A model generated the notes under the pieces. That model worked only from the letters and a program-made list of their open reading frames with translations, had not been told where the DNA came from and made no database searches. The position numbers and the translations under genes are program-made. This document shows, in pieces, positions 23,651 to 33,006 of a stretch of 64,000 bases of DNA; position 1 is the stretch's first letter; each line of letters opens with the position of its first letter. The DNA lies in the NCBI RefSeq assembly GCF_003182255.1, contig NZ_QGTQ01000003.1, positions 248,001 to 312,000 on the forward strand. Direction: 5' to 3'. Origin of the DNA: Paenibacillus cellulosilyticus. Its GTDB lineage: Bacteria > Bacillota > Bacilli > Paenibacillales > Paenibacillaceae.

Positions 23651-26600
23651 ATGTTCCTGAAACGGATCGAACTATCAGGTTTTAAGTCGTTTGCCGATAA
23701 AACAGAGCTGGATTTTGTGCGCGGCATTACAGCCGTCGTCGGCCCTAACGGCAGCGGCAAGAGCAACATTTCGGACGGCATTCGCTGGGTGCTTGGCGAA
23801 CAAAGCGCCAAGAGCTTACGCGGCGGCAAGATGGAAGATATTATTTTCGCTGGATCGGACGCACGTAAGGCGGTCAATTTCGGTGAGGTATCGCTGACGC
23901 TGGATAATGGCGACAACGCACTGCCGCTCGAATATGATGAAGTGACGGTCACAAGACGCGTGCATCGAAGCGGCGAAAGTGAATATATGATCAATAAACA
24001 GCCATGCCGGCTGAAGGATATTACCGAACTGTTCATGGATACCGGTATCGGCAAAGAAGCCTACTCGATTATCGGACAAGGTCGGATTGAGGAAATTTTA
24101 AGTACACGCTCGGAAGATCGCCGCGGTATTTTCGAGGAAGCTTCCGGCATTGTAAAGTTTAAATCACGTAAGCGTGAAGCACAAAAGAAGCTTGATGATA
24201 CGGAACAGAATCTGCTGCGTATTCATGACTTAGTATCGGAGCTGGAGGATCAGGTTGAGCCGCTGCGTAAGCAGTCGGAGAAGGCAATCAAGTTCAAGTC
24301 ACTCCGTGAACAGCTGCAAACGCAGGAAATATCGATGTACGTTCATCAGATTGAGACGGTGCATGCTTCGTGGAATGCATCGACTGCTAAGCTCGCCGAA
24401 CTCGAACGCGAGCGGCTTTCGTATGCTTCCGTTGTGAGTAAGCATGACGCGTTGCTCGAGAAAGATCGGCTGCGCCTCCGTGAAGTCGAGTTGGAGCTTG
24501 ATCAGCTTCATGAGCTGATGCTTCAGCTTAGTGAAGACTATGAGAAATGCGAAGGCTACGGCGAAGTACTGAAGGAACGTAAACGCAATCTGGAGCAGAA
24601 CAAGCGCCAGTTGGAAGAGTCGATGTCGGCTCTTGATGAGCGCATCGCTACCTTAATGAAGGAAGAGGCTGATTTCCGTGCGAAGTCGGCATCTCTAGAA
24701 GAAGAGATTGTACGTTTGCGCACGCAGCTTCAAGAAGAAGAATCTCAATTAGCTGGTACGGTTGGAGAAGCGGGCACAGAAGCAGAAGAATCGCTTAAGA
24801 CGGAGCTTCTCGACGTGCTGAGCGCTATGGCGCAAGCGCGCAATGAGATTCGATACACAGAGCAGCAGAAGGACAATGTCCAGCGTCGAATCGAACGCAT
24901 TGGTGATGAGGAAGCGAAGTGGAAGCAGCAGCAGGAAGAGCTTACGGCAAGCCGTCACGAGCTGTCGGCACGTTTGAAGTCAACCCTGGAATCGCTGCAG
25001 GAAGCGAAGCAGAAATACACCGATGAGAGCGAGCAATCTCAGACGCTGTATCAAGTGTATGAGGAAACGCAGCAGACGGTACGCAAGTGGGAGCAGCGTC
25101 TCGACGCGCTCGTATCCCGCCGGGATACGATGAAAGAAATGCAGGATGCGCTGGATGGCTTTATGCATGGCGTTCGTGAAGTGCTGAAGGCATCGCGCAA
25201 ACAGCAGGGCGGCTTGAATGGCGTTCACGGTGCCGTAGCCGAGCTCGTCCGTGTACCAGAGAAGTATGAGACAGCGATCGAGACGGTTCTCGGCGGTGCC
25301 CTGCAGCATGTCGTTATGGAGAATGAAAGCACAGCGCGTGCAGCAATCAGCTTCCTGAAGTCCCGGCAGCTCGGTCGCGCTACATTCCTTCCGCTCGATG
25401 TTATTCGCGGCCGGCATGTACCGGAGTCCGATCGCCGTAACGTTTCCGCGATTAGCGGTTTCGTGGGTATTGCGGCTGATCTCGTAACGAGCGACCGCCA
25501 GTATGAGAGCATCGTCTCGAGCTTGCTCGGCAATGTCATTATTGCGGAGAATCTCGAACAGGCGAATAAGATCGCGTCGCAGTGCCAATACCGTTACCGT
25601 GTTGTAACGCTTGAAGGTGACGTCGTCAATGCCGGTGGTTCGATGACAGGCGGCAGCCTTCAGAAGAAAGGCGCTAGCCTTCTTGGTCGTCAGCGCCAGA
25701 TTGAGCAGATGGACGATGAGATTGCAGAATGCAGGGCGCAGTCTGATAAACTCCGGCAGAAAATGCAAGATCTTCGCAAAGAGCAATCGATCCGCAGCCA
25801 GAACATCGAGGAGCTTCGCGAGCGCGGCGAGCAGCTTCGTATCGAAGAGCAGCAGCTGAAGGCAGAATTGCTGCAGCTTGATAAGCAGCTGCAGCAGTTG
25901 ACGGAGCAGCTTCAATTGTACAGCGCAGACCGTTCTGGACAAGCAGAAGAACAACGTGATCTTGTGGCAACTGCCGAAGCTGCTCGTGTGCGGCTCGAAG
26001 AGCTGTCAACACGAGAAGCGAAGCTGCAGGTTGATATCCAAGCAGCTGAAACGCGTCGTAAAGCTTCCGAGACAGCTCGTGAGGAGCTGCAAGGACAGCT
26101 GACTGACCTGAAGATTGCGGTTGCGAAGACGGAGCAGGAGAAATTCTCGTTCGAGGACCATGCGGCAAGAATCCGCTCCGATGTGAACCGTGCGAAGCAG
26201 GAATTGACGACGCTAAGAGGCGTGCAGCAGCAATTGAAGGAAGATGATGAGCGCCATGGCGTGGAGTCGGTCGGCCAAATTGAGCAGCTCAACTCGCTTA
26301 AGCTGAAGAAGGACAATTGTGCCGAACGTACGGATTTGATGCGCGCACAGCGTGCTGATATGATCAAAGGACTCGAGGATGGCGAAAGCGAGACGAAAGA
26401 ACAGCGCGCATTGCTGAGGGAAACTGAGGACAAGATGCGTCAGACGGAAATTGCGGTTAATCGCCTCGACGTGGAGCTCGACAACCTGCTGCGTAAGCTG
26501 AGCGAGGAATATGAGCTTAGCTATGAGCTGGCGAAGGAACGCTACCCTCTTCCAGAGGACATCACCGCTACGCAGAATGCGGTCCGCGATCTGAAACGTC

Positions 26601-27241
26601 AGATTTCTTCGTTGGGTGAAGTAAACCTCGGTGCAATTGACGAGTATCTGCGGGTGAAAGAGCGGTATGAGTTCCTTGACGCACAACGAATTGACTTGAT
26701 CGACGCGAAGACGACGCTGTACCAGGTCATCAAAGAGATGGATGACGAGATGGCGAAGCGGTTCCGCACGACGTTCGAAGCGATTCGTGGACACTTCGTT
26801 GTCGTATTCGCCAAGCTGTTCGGCGGTGGTCGCGCTGACCTGATTCTTGCCGAACCAGACCGTGTGCTCGATACCGGTATCGATATCGTGGCACAGCCGC
26901 CAGGGAAGAAGCTGCAAAATCTGCAGCTGCTGTCCGGTGGTGAACGCGCGTTGACCGCTATTGCGCTGCTGTTTGCTATTTTGCAAGTGAAGCCGGTTCC
27001 GTTCTGCGTACTTGACGAGGTTGAAGCAGCGCTTGATGAAGCGAACGTATCTCGTTTTGCACAATATCTACGAGAGTTCTCGGACTTGACGCAGTTTATC
27101 GTTGTGACGCACCGTAAAGGTACGATGGAAGAAGCAGACGTTCTCTACGGGGTTACAATGGAAGAAGGCGGCGTATCGAAGCTCGTATCTGTACGGCTTG
27201 AAGACGAGTCGTTCATGGAAGACGGATCGGAGACAGCTTAA
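23651..27241 (+). CDS. smc: chromosome segregation ATPase SMC
   Basis: A 1196-residue condensin subunit, full length for the family. Walker A GPNGSGKSN (32-40) lies at the N-terminus, two long coiled coils flank a hinge (about 510-670, GVHGAVAEL...GDVVNAGGSMTGGS), and the C-terminal head has the signature LLSGGERALTAIALL and Walker B PFCVLDEVEAALDEAN. It dimerises, binds ScpA/ScpB and compacts and segregates the chromosome. ATG 23651 follows GATGAGGTGAATCCGAGAAC. ftsY follows 38 bp downstream, as in Bacillus. Confidence 0.98.
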   Translation: MFLKRIELSGFKSFADKTELDFVRGITAVVGPNGSGKSNISDGIRWVLGEQSAKSLRGGKMEDIIFAGSDARKAVNFGEVSLTLDNGDNALPLEYDEVTVTRRVHRSGESEYMINKQPCRLKDITELFMDTGIGKEAYSIIGQGRIEEILSTRSEDRRGIFEEASGIVKFKSRKREAQKKLDDTEQNLLRIHDLVSELEDQVEPLRKQSEKAIKFKSLREQLQTQEISMYVHQIETVHASWNASTAKLAELERERLSYASVVSKHDALLEKDRLRLREVELELDQLHELMLQLSEDYEKCEGYGEVLKERKRNLEQNKRQLEESMSALDERIATLMKEEADFRAKSASLEEEIVRLRTQLQEEESQLAGTVGEAGTEAEESLKTELLDVLSAMAQARNEIRYTEQQKDNVQRRIERIGDEEAKWKQQQEELTASRHELSARLKSTLESLQEAKQKYTDESEQSQTLYQVYEETQQTVRKWEQRLDALVSRRDTMKEMQDALDGFMHGVREVLKASRKQQGGLNGVHGAVAELVRVPEKYETAIETVLGGALQHVVMENESTARAAISFLKSRQLGRATFLPLDVIRGRHVPESDRRNVSAISGFVGIAADLVTSDRQYESIVSSLLGNVIIAENLEQANKIASQCQYRYRVVTLEGDVVNAGGSMTGGSLQKKGASLLGRQRQIEQMDDEIAECRAQSDKLRQKMQDLRKEQSIRSQNIEELRERGEQLRIEEQQLKAELLQLDKQLQQLTEQLQLYSADRSGQAEEQRDLVATAEAARVRLEELSTREAKLQVDIQAAETRRKASETAREELQGQLTDLKIAVAKTEQEKFSFEDHAARIRSDVNRAKQELTTLRGVQQQLKEDDERHGVESVGQIEQLNSLKLKKDNCAERTDLMRAQRADMIKGLEDGESETKEQRALLRETEDKMRQTEIAVNRLDVELDNLLRKLSEEYELSYELAKERYPLPEDITATQNAVRDLKRQISSLGEVNLGAIDEYLRVKERYEFLDAQRIDLIDAKTTLYQVIKEMDDEMAKRFRTTFEAIRGHFVVVFAKLFGGGRADLILAEPDRVLDTGIDIVAQPPGKKLQNLQLLSGGERALTAIALLFAILQVKPVPFCVLDEVEAALDEANVSRFAQYLREFSDLTQFIVVTHRKGTMEEADVLYGVTMEEGGVSKLVSVRLEDESFMEDGSETA

Positions 27242-27279
27242 CCATTACCGATATGTGAATAGGAAAGGAACGGCATAAT

Positions 27280-28290
27280 ATGAGTTTCTTTAAACGGTTG
27301 AAAGAATCGATTGCTTCGAAGACTGAAGCGGTCACTAATATTTTTAAAGAAGGTCTAGTTAAGACGAGCAAGGCCATCGTCGAGCGTGTTGAAGAGCTGA
27401 TTACGCGCCGCAAGAAAATCGATGAAGAGTTTTTCGAGGAGCTCGAAGAAATTCTCATTAGTGCTGACGTGGGTGTTAACACAGTCGTTGGACTGATCGA
27501 CAGCCTGCGTGCAGAAGTGAAAGCCCGCAAGATCGAAGAAGCTTCCGAGCTGCAGCCGATTCTGTCCGAGAAGCTGGTTGAAATCTTGAAGGGCAAAGAC
27601 GATCCGGAGCTGCGAATGGCAGAGAGCGGCTTGACCGTTATTCTGTTCGTTGGTGTTAACGGTGTCGGCAAAACGACGACGATCGGCAAGCTTGCCCACA
27701 AGTTTAAATCCGAGGGCAAGAGCGTTCTCATGGCAGCGGGCGACACGTTCCGTGCAGGCGCGATCGAGCAGCTTGAAGTGTGGGGTCAGCGTGTAGGCGT
27801 TGATGTCATCAAGCAAAGTGCGGGTTCAGACCCAGCAGCCGTCATGTACGATGCGGTGCAAGCGGCTAAACAGCGCGGCGTTGATGTCCTGCTTTGCGAT
27901 ACGGCGGGACGACTGCAGAACAAGTCGAATCTGATGGATGAGTTGAATAAAATTTTCCGGGTCATCCAGCGTGAAGTGCCAAGCGCGCCGCATGAAGTAC
28001 TGCTCGTGCTGGATGCAACGACGGGCCAAAATGCACTCAGTCAAGCGAAGCTGTTCGGCGAGAAGAGCGGCGTAACCGGCCTTGTTCTTACGAAGCTGGA
28101 CGGAACGGCAAAGGGCGGTATCATCATTGCTATCCGCAATGAACTGAACCTGCCAGTGAAGCTTGTTGGTCTTGGCGAGAAAATGAATGACCTTCAGGTG
28201 TTCGATTCCGAGCAATTCGTTCATGCGCTGTTTGCTGGACTTATTCAAGGCAAAGATGAGCCAGCAAGTGAGGATGAACAACAACAGTAA
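27280..28290 (+). CDS. ftsY: signal recognition particle receptor FtsY
   Basis: A 336-residue SRP-type GTPase docking ribosome-SRP complexes at the membrane. After an N domain (1-110) the G domain shows GVNGVGKTTTIGKLA (123-137), DTAGRLQNKSNLM (near 207), TKLDGTAKGG (near 270) and GLGEKMNDLQVFD (near 300). The acidic A domain of E. coli FtsY is lacking, as usual in Firmicutes. RBS GGAAAGGAACGGCATAAT precedes ATG 27280. Confidence 0.97.
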   Translation: MSFFKRLKESIASKTEAVTNIFKEGLVKTSKAIVERVEELITRRKKIDEEFFEELEEILISADVGVNTVVGLIDSLRAEVKARKIEEASELQPILSEKLVEILKGKDDPELRMAESGLTVILFVGVNGVGKTTTIGKLAHKFKSEGKSVLMAAGDTFRAGAIEQLEVWGQRVGVDVIKQSAGSDPAAVMYDAVQAAKQRGVDVLLCDTAGRLQNKSNLMDELNKIFRVIQREVPSAPHEVLLVLDATTGQNALSQAKLFGEKSGVTGLVLTKLDGTAKGGIIIAIRNELNLPVKLVGLGEKMNDLQVFDSEQFVHALFAGLIQGKDEPASEDEQQQ

Positions 28291-28352
28291 CGTTCATGAA
28301 CGTATATTTCGCTCGTTGACAGTCATTTCACCTTGCTGACAAGTATAAAAGC

Positions 28353-28381
28353 TTGACACCCTTACATTCGCCCTGTATGAT
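28353..28381 (+). promoter_or_regulatory. sigma-A promoter of ylxM-ffh
   Basis: TTGACA (28353-28358), a 17-base spacer and TATGAT (28376-28381): a strong match. It separates ylxM-ffh transcription from smc-ftsY. Confidence 0.8.
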
Positions 28382-28435
28382 AGGAGAAGTTAAGTGAGTG
28401 TCAAGTAATTTTACTTGACGGAAGGGGACGTACTC

Positions 28436-28813
28436 GTGACCAGCGCCCACACGGATGCGCTCGAGAAGACGAATCGCATGAACATGCTGTTTGATTTCTA
28501 TGAGCCGCTGCTGACGGATAAGCAACGAACGTTTCTGATGCAGTATTTCATCGAAGATTTTACGCTTGGCGAGATTGCGGCGGAAGTTGGCATTAGCCGT
28601 CAAGCGGTTTACGAACATATAAAGCGAGCAGAAACCGTTCTTGAGAATTACGAAGCGAAGCTTGGTCTTCTAAGCCGTCATTCGGCATTGCGAAATGCCA
28701 TGGATGAGCTTGAGACACAGATCGCGACGATGCCGCAGGACGGAACACATACAAGTAAGCTGATGCAGATTGCAGAATCACTTCGGCAAGCGGAGCAAGC
28801 GAGAAACAAATAG
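28436..28813 (+). CDS. ylxM: YlxM family SRP-associated helix-turn-helix protein
   Basis: A 125-residue protein of the UPF0122 family, encoded next to ffh in Firmicutes; in streptococci YlxM modulates SRP GTPase assembly. Residues 10-75 contain a sigma-70 region 4-like helix-turn-helix (FTLGEIAAEVGISRQAVYEHIKRAE). GTG 28436 is taken as start with GAAGGGG 8 bases upstream, rather than TTG 28415. ffh begins 19 bp after its stop. Confidence 0.9.
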   Translation: MTSAHTDALEKTNRMNMLFDFYEPLLTDKQRTFLMQYFIEDFTLGEIAAEVGISRQAVYEHIKRAETVLENYEAKLGLLSRHSALRNAMDELETQIATMPQDGTHTSKLMQIAESLRQAEQARNK

Positions 28814-28832
28814 TGAAGGCAGGTGAATCATC

Positions 28833-30203
28833 ATGGCGTTTGAAAGCTTGACGAACAGGCTTCAGAATGTGTTCGGCAAATTGCGGGGCAAAGGTAAGCT
28901 TTCGGAGGATGACGTTAACGAAGCGATGCGCGAAGTCCGACTAGCTCTGCTGGAAGCGGACGTAAACTTCAAGGTCGTCAAAGATTTTGTCGCCAAGGTG
29001 AAGGAGCAGGCTGTTGGCGTTGAAGTTCAGAAGAGCTTTACACCGGGCATGGTCGTCGTTGACATCGTTCATAAAGAGCTCATCGAGCTCATGGGCGGAT
29101 CGGCAACGAAGATCGCGAAGGCTAGCAAGCCGCCGACTGTCATTCTGATGGCGGGTCTGCAAGGTGCCGGTAAGACGACGACGACAGCGAAGCTGGCGAT
29201 GATGCTCATGAAGGGCAATCATAAGCCGCTGCTCATCGCGGGTGATATTTATCGACCAGCCGCAATTAAGCAGCTTCAAGTGTTGGGCGAGCAGATCAAA
29301 GCACCGGTATTTACGCTCGGCAACGATGTGTCGCCGGTAGAGATCGCACGTCAAGGCCTTCAATTCGCTAAGGCGAACAGTCACGACTATGTCATCGTCG
29401 ATACGGCAGGTCGTCTGCAGATCGACGAAGCGCTTATGGAAGAGCTTAAGCAAATCCATGAGGTCGTACAGCCAGATGAAGTGCTCCTCGTTGTCGATGC
29501 AATGACGGGTCAAGAAGCGGTTAACGTGGCGAAGAGCTTCCACGAGCAGCTTGAACTGACAGGCGTTGTACTGACGAAGATGGATGGCGATACGCGCGGT
29601 GGTGCAGCGTTGTCTGTCAAGGCTGTTACAGGATGTCCGATCAAGTTCGTCTCGATGGGAGAGAAGATCGAGCCGCTTGAATCGTTCCATCCGGAGCGTA
29701 TGGCATCCCGTATTCTCGGCATGGGCGACATGCTGTCGCTGATCGAGAAAGCGCAATCGAGCATCGATGCTGATAAAGCAGCAGAGATGGAACGGAAGAT
29801 GCGCAATGCCGAGTTCACGTTCGAGGATTTCCTCGAGCAGATGGAGCAGGTCCGCAAGCTTGGTCCGTTGGATCAGCTGCTTGACATGCTGCCAGGGATG
29901 AACAAGGTCAAAGGCATGAAGGACATGAAGGTCGATGACAAGCAGATCAACCGCGTTGAAGCGATCGTACGCTCGATGACAACGGATGAGAAGCGTAATC
30001 CAGACCTGTTGAACTATAGCCGTCGCAGACGGATTGCTGCCGGCAGCGGCACGAATATTGCGGAAGTCAATCGTCTCATCAAGCAGTTCGAAGAGATGCG
30101 CAAGATGATGAAGCAATTCTCGGGCATGATGGGCAAAGGCGGCAAAGGCATGAAAGGCTTGAAAGGTCTTATGGGTAAAGGGATGAAATTCCCGCGCATT
30201 TGA
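28833..30203 (+). CDS. ffh: signal recognition particle protein Ffh
   Basis: A 456-residue SRP54 homologue that binds signal sequences and 4.5S/scRNA. It has an N domain (1-85), a G domain with GLQGAGKTTTTAKLA (near 107), DTAGRLQIDE (near 190) and TKMDGDTRGG (near 248), then a Met-rich M domain (from about 300) ending in KQFSGMMGKGGKGMKGLKG. It pairs with FtsY encoded upstream. ATG 28833 follows GAAGGCAGGTGAATCATC. Confidence 0.98.
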   Translation: MAFESLTNRLQNVFGKLRGKGKLSEDDVNEAMREVRLALLEADVNFKVVKDFVAKVKEQAVGVEVQKSFTPGMVVVDIVHKELIELMGGSATKIAKASKPPTVILMAGLQGAGKTTTTAKLAMMLMKGNHKPLLIAGDIYRPAAIKQLQVLGEQIKAPVFTLGNDVSPVEIARQGLQFAKANSHDYVIVDTAGRLQIDEALMEELKQIHEVVQPDEVLLVVDAMTGQEAVNVAKSFHEQLELTGVVLTKMDGDTRGGAALSVKAVTGCPIKFVSMGEKIEPLESFHPERMASRILGMGDMLSLIEKAQSSIDADKAAEMERKMRNAEFTFEDFLEQMEQVRKLGPLDQLLDMLPGMNKVKGMKDMKVDDKQINRVEAIVRSMTTDEKRNPDLLNYSRRRRIAAGSGTNIAEVNRLIKQFEEMRKMMKQFSGMMGKGGKGMKGLKGLMGKGMKFPRI

Positions 30204-30240
30204 TCAAGGGCAGTTGATTCTTGTAAGGAGGTGAAACAAA

Positions 30241-30513
30241 ATGGCAGTTCGTATTCGTCTGAAACGTATGGGTGCTCACAAAGCTCCTTTCTATCGTGTA
30301 GTCGTATCCGATTCCCGTTCCCCACGTGACGGCCGCTTCATCGAAGAGATCGGCACTTACAACCCGGTTGCACAACCGGCACAAGTGAACATCGATGAAG
30401 AGAAAGCACTGAAATGGCTGCAAAACGGTGCGCAAGCATCCGACACAGCTCGCAACCTGCTTTCGCAAGTAGGCGTCATGAAGAAGTTCCATGAGCTCAA
30501 GCAACAGAAATAA
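30241..30513 (+). CDS. rpsP: 30S ribosomal protein S16
   Basis: A 90-residue basic protein starting [26 protein letters not shown], diagnostic of S16, with [12 protein letters not shown] at 36-47. RBS TAAGGAGGTGAAACAAA. It is followed by khpA, then rimM, trmD and rplS, an order conserved across bacteria. Confidence 0.98.
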   Translation: MAVRIRLKRMGAHKAPFYRVVVSDSRSPRDGRFIEEIGTYNPVAQPAQVNIDEEKALKWLQNGAQASDTARNLLSQVGVMKKFHELKQQK

Positions 30514-30538
30514 CTGTTGAATTGCGGAGGGCCTGAAG

Positions 30539-30772
30539 ATGAAAGAATTAATTCTTGTCATAGCGAAGGCTTTAGTGGATAATCCGAATGACGTTCGCGT
30601 CAGTGAGAAGGAGGACGCACGAGGTAATCTCGTGTTTGGCTTGTCCGTCCATCCTTCCGATGTCGGTAAAGTAATCGGCAAGCAGGGCAAAATCGCAAAG
30701 GCGCTGCGCACAGTCGTATCGTCTGCTGCGGTGAAATCCGGCCGCCGGATTACGATCGACATCGATTCATAA
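30539..30772 (+). CDS. khpA: KH-domain RNA-binding protein KhpA
   Basis: A 77-residue protein (YlqC) with a single KH domain; the RNA-binding loop GKVIGKQGKIAKALR is at 43-57. In Gram-positive bacteria KhpA pairs with KhpB (Jag) and acts on small RNAs and cell elongation. ATG 30539 follows GCGGAGGGCCTGAAG, 25 bp after rpsP, and a strong terminator follows. Confidence 0.93.
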   Translation: MKELILVIAKALVDNPNDVRVSEKEDARGNLVFGLSVHPSDVGKVIGKQGKIAKALRTVVSSAAVKSGRRITIDIDS

Positions 30773-30788
30773 TCGAACAAGCCATGTG

Positions 30789-30820
30789 AAGGGTTAGGAT
30801 GAATGTCCTAACCCTTTTTC
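30789..30820 (+). terminator. terminator after khpA
   Basis: AAGGGTTAGGA / TCCTAACCCTT, an 11-bp perfect stem with loop TGAATG, runs into five T. Confidence 0.9.
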
Positions 30821-30845
30821 AATACATAACTGCATAACAATTTAT

Positions 30846-31023
30846 TGGTTTCCGACTAGATTGGAAACAATAATTTTGACTTTAAAAAGTCGACTATTGA
30901 ACACGAGCCCGCCTCTGGTGCTGAATAGCCGACTTTTTAATAAATAAGAAGGCAAGTTCGCTAACGTAATTAAAGAGCTGCTCATCTTCGAAAGGCCTCG
31001 ATTGAGGTTTCTCATATGCTGAT
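30846..31023 (+). repeat. hairpin cluster and repeat-like segment upstream of rimM
   Basis: Within the 289-bp khpA-rimM gap are a hairpin TTGGTTTCC / GGAAACAA (30846-30870), a long hairpin AAAAAGTCGACTATT / AATAGCCGACTTTTT (30884-30938, one mismatch, 25-base loop), and GCCTCGATTGAGGTTTCTCA leading into TATGCTGAT (30995-31023), which resembles the end of the repeats before fapR. No gene is present. Confidence 0.6.
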
Positions 31024-31061
31024 AAAGGTAACGTTATAGTCGGGAAAGGAACGAATGGAAT

Positions 31062-31595
31062 ATGGCAGACAAATGGTTTACAGTCGGTAAATTAGTTAAT
31101 ACGCATGGTATCCGTGGTGAAGTGAAAATATGGCCACAGACCGATTTTCCAGAGGTACGCTTTGCCAAAGGAAATGTATTGACGCTCGTGGATGAAGAAA
31201 AGGGTGCTCCAAGCTTCCAGGTAGAAATCGTGAGCGCTAGATTACAGAAAAACGTGTATATTGTGAAGCTGAAGGGCTATGACAATATTAATGATATTGA
31301 GAAGTACAAAGGCTGGACGTTCAAGGTATCGGAGAACGATCTCGTTGAGCTCCCAGAGCACGAGTATTACTACCATCAGATTATTGGTTGCACCGTCGTA
31401 ACGGACGAGGGCGTAGAGCTTGGTCAGGTTACAGAAATCCTGTCGCCAGGCGCTAATGATGTATGGGTAGTCAAAGGCAAGGATGAGCGTGGTAAATCCC
31501 GTGAAGTGCTGCTGCCTGTCATTGACGAAGTGCTGTTGAATGTGGATGTAGAAGCCAAAGCGATTAAAGTAAAGCTGCTGGAAGGGCTGATTTAA
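31062..31595 (+). CDS. rimM: ribosome maturation factor RimM
   Basis: A 177-residue protein that helps mature the 30S head and binds S19. The N-terminal barrel shows [26 protein letters not shown] (6-31) and the PRC-barrel domain starts at about 98 ([17 protein letters not shown]) and ends ILLP-like [31 protein letters not shown]. trmD follows 4 bases after the stop. Confidence 0.96.
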   Translation: MADKWFTVGKLVNTHGIRGEVKIWPQTDFPEVRFAKGNVLTLVDEEKGAPSFQVEIVSARLQKNVYIVKLKGYDNINDIEKYKGWTFKVSENDLVELPEHEYYYHQIIGCTVVTDEGVELGQVTEILSPGANDVWVVKGKDERGKSREVLLPVIDEVLLNVDVEAKAIKVKLLEGLI

Positions 31596-31599
31596 CGCT

Positions 31600-32385
31600 G
31601 TGCGGATCGACGTATTAACACTTTTTCCTGAAATGTTCGATGGCGTGTTCAGTTCCAGCATTTTGGGCAAGGCAAGGGAGAAAGGGATTGTATCGCTGCA
31701 AGCGGTCAACTTCCGCCAGTTCTCGACGGACAAGCACAGCACGGTGGACGACTATCCTTATGGCGGCGGCGGAGGGATGGTTCTTAAGCCTGAACCGATG
31801 TTCGCAGCGGTTGAAAGCCTTGTACCAGCAGACGGTCCGCGCCCGCGCATTATTCTCATGTGCCCGCAGGGTGAGACGTTCACGCAGCAAAAGGCAGAAC
31901 AGCTGTCGAATGAGGAGCATCTCATTTTCGTTTGCGGCCATTATGAGGGCTATGATGAACGCATTCGTGAGCATCTCGTAACCGACGAACTATCCATTGG
32001 CGACTACGTGTTAACTGGTGGAGAGCTTCCGGCTATGGTCGTTATCGATAGTGTTGCTCGTTTGCTTCCAGGCGTACTGGGCAATGAAACATCCGCTGTC
32101 ACCGATTCTTTCAGCACAGGTCTGCTGGAATACCCGCATTACACGCGTCCCGCTGTGTTCCGAGACTGGGAAGTGCCAGAGGTGCTCCTGTCAGGCCATC
32201 ACGGCAGAATCGAGGCGTGGCGGCGTGAACAATCGCTTCTAAGGACGCTTAAGCGGCGTCCTGATTTACTGGAACAGGCAGATTTGTCCACGAAGGAACG
32301 CGCGTGGCTGCAGGGCCTTCGAGAGCGTGAAGAGCGTCTGATGGAACGTCCTTCTGCCCATAAGAATGAACAAGGTGATAAATAA
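31600..32385 (+). CDS. trmD: tRNA (guanine37-N1)-methyltransferase
   Basis: A 261-residue SPOUT methyltransferase making m1G37, which prevents frameshifting. [16 protein letters not shown] at the N-terminus, [17 protein letters not shown] (near 50), [11 protein letters not shown] (near 112) and [16 protein letters not shown] (near 132) form the SAM-binding knot. The start is GTG 31600, close behind rimM with no separate strong ribosome-binding site (GGAAGGGCTG lies in rimM), so translation is probably coupled. Confidence 0.97.
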   Translation: MRIDVLTLFPEMFDGVFSSSILGKAREKGIVSLQAVNFRQFSTDKHSTVDDYPYGGGGGMVLKPEPMFAAVESLVPADGPRPRIILMCPQGETFTQQKAEQLSNEEHLIFVCGHYEGYDERIREHLVTDELSIGDYVLTGGELPAMVVIDSVARLLPGVLGNETSAVTDSFSTGLLEYPHYTRPAVFRDWEVPEVLLSGHHGRIEAWRREQSLLRTLKRRPDLLEQADLSTKERAWLQGLREREERLMERPSAHKNEQGDK

Positions 32386-32399
32386 TAATAGATATGTTA

Positions 32400-32428
32400 T
32401 TGTGTTTTATCGCATACTGTGTTAAAAT
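32400..32428 (+). promoter_or_regulatory. candidate sigma-A promoter of rplS with a structured leader
   Basis: TTGTGT (32400-32405), a 17-base spacer and TAAAAT (32423-32428). The leader of about 100 bases up to 32536 has complementary pieces (AAGTC / GACTT, GACGGTCC) and could be an L19-type autoregulatory leader, which is known in Firmicutes; I cannot confirm the fold by eye. Confidence 0.55.
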
Positions 32429-32536
32429 TTCAAATGTTGTGTGAAAGTCGGACGGTCCGCTATAAGCCATGACCTGACTTGCATTCCGGAGTCGGTGAGT
32501 TTATAAGAACGTCTATGGGGAAGGAGTGAATACAAG

Positions 32537-32878
32537 ATGAACATTGTACAAGCGATTACGCAAGAACAACTGCGCAAAGACATCCCTAGCTTCCGTCCAG
32601 GCGATACGCTGAAGGTATACGTTAAAGTCATCGAGGGTTCGCGCGAGCGTATCCAGCTGTTCGAAGGCGTCGTTATCAAGCGTCGTGGTGGCGGTATCAG
32701 CGAAACGTTCACGGTTCGTAAGATTTCTTACGGCGTAGGCGTGGAAAGAACGTTCCCAGTGAACTCGCCGAAGATCGATAAACTCGAAGTGGCTCGTCGT
32801 GGTAAAGTTCGCCGTGCGAAACTTTATTACCTGCGTGAACTTCGCGGTAAAGCAGCGAGAATTAAAGAAATCCGTTAA
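32537..32878 (+). CDS. rplS: 50S ribosomal protein L19
   Basis: A 113-residue basic protein with the L19 signatures [31 protein letters not shown] and [16 protein letters not shown] 32537 follows GGGGAAGGAGTGAATACAAG. It ends in [15 protein letters not shown] and is followed by a terminator. Confidence 0.98.
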   Translation: MNIVQAITQEQLRKDIPSFRPGDTLKVYVKVIEGSRERIQLFEGVVIKRRGGGISETFTVRKISYGVGVERTFPVNSPKIDKLEVARRGKVRRAKLYYLRELRGKAARIKEIR

Positions 32879-32888
32879 TCGGATAGTC

Positions 32889-32927
32889 GAGAGGGGCTTG
32901 CCAATACAAGCTCCTCTTCGCGTTTTA
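32889..32927 (+). terminator. terminator of rplS
   Basis: GAGAGGGGCTTG / CAAGCTCCTCTT (12 bp with two G-T pairs, loop CCAATA) is followed by CGCGTTTTA. Confidence 0.7.
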
Positions 32928-33006
32928 TGGGTATAATTATAGTAACGGCTGCGGGAGTTTCTGCACGCATGTCATGCTGATAAGATTGAGCGAAGAAGGT
33001 GAGCAT

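Noticed and set aside
24980-25954. Long antisense frame (324 residues) inside smc, and similar ones in ffh, sucC and sucD
   Set aside because: They lie opposite clear, full-length genes and have odd composition (Leu/Arg/His/Cys rich), typical of shadow frames in codon-biased genes.
32429-32536. Definite L19 autoregulatory leader RNA
   Set aside because: A leader is present and L19 leaders are known, but I could not establish the conserved fold by eye, so it is only mentioned with the promoter.
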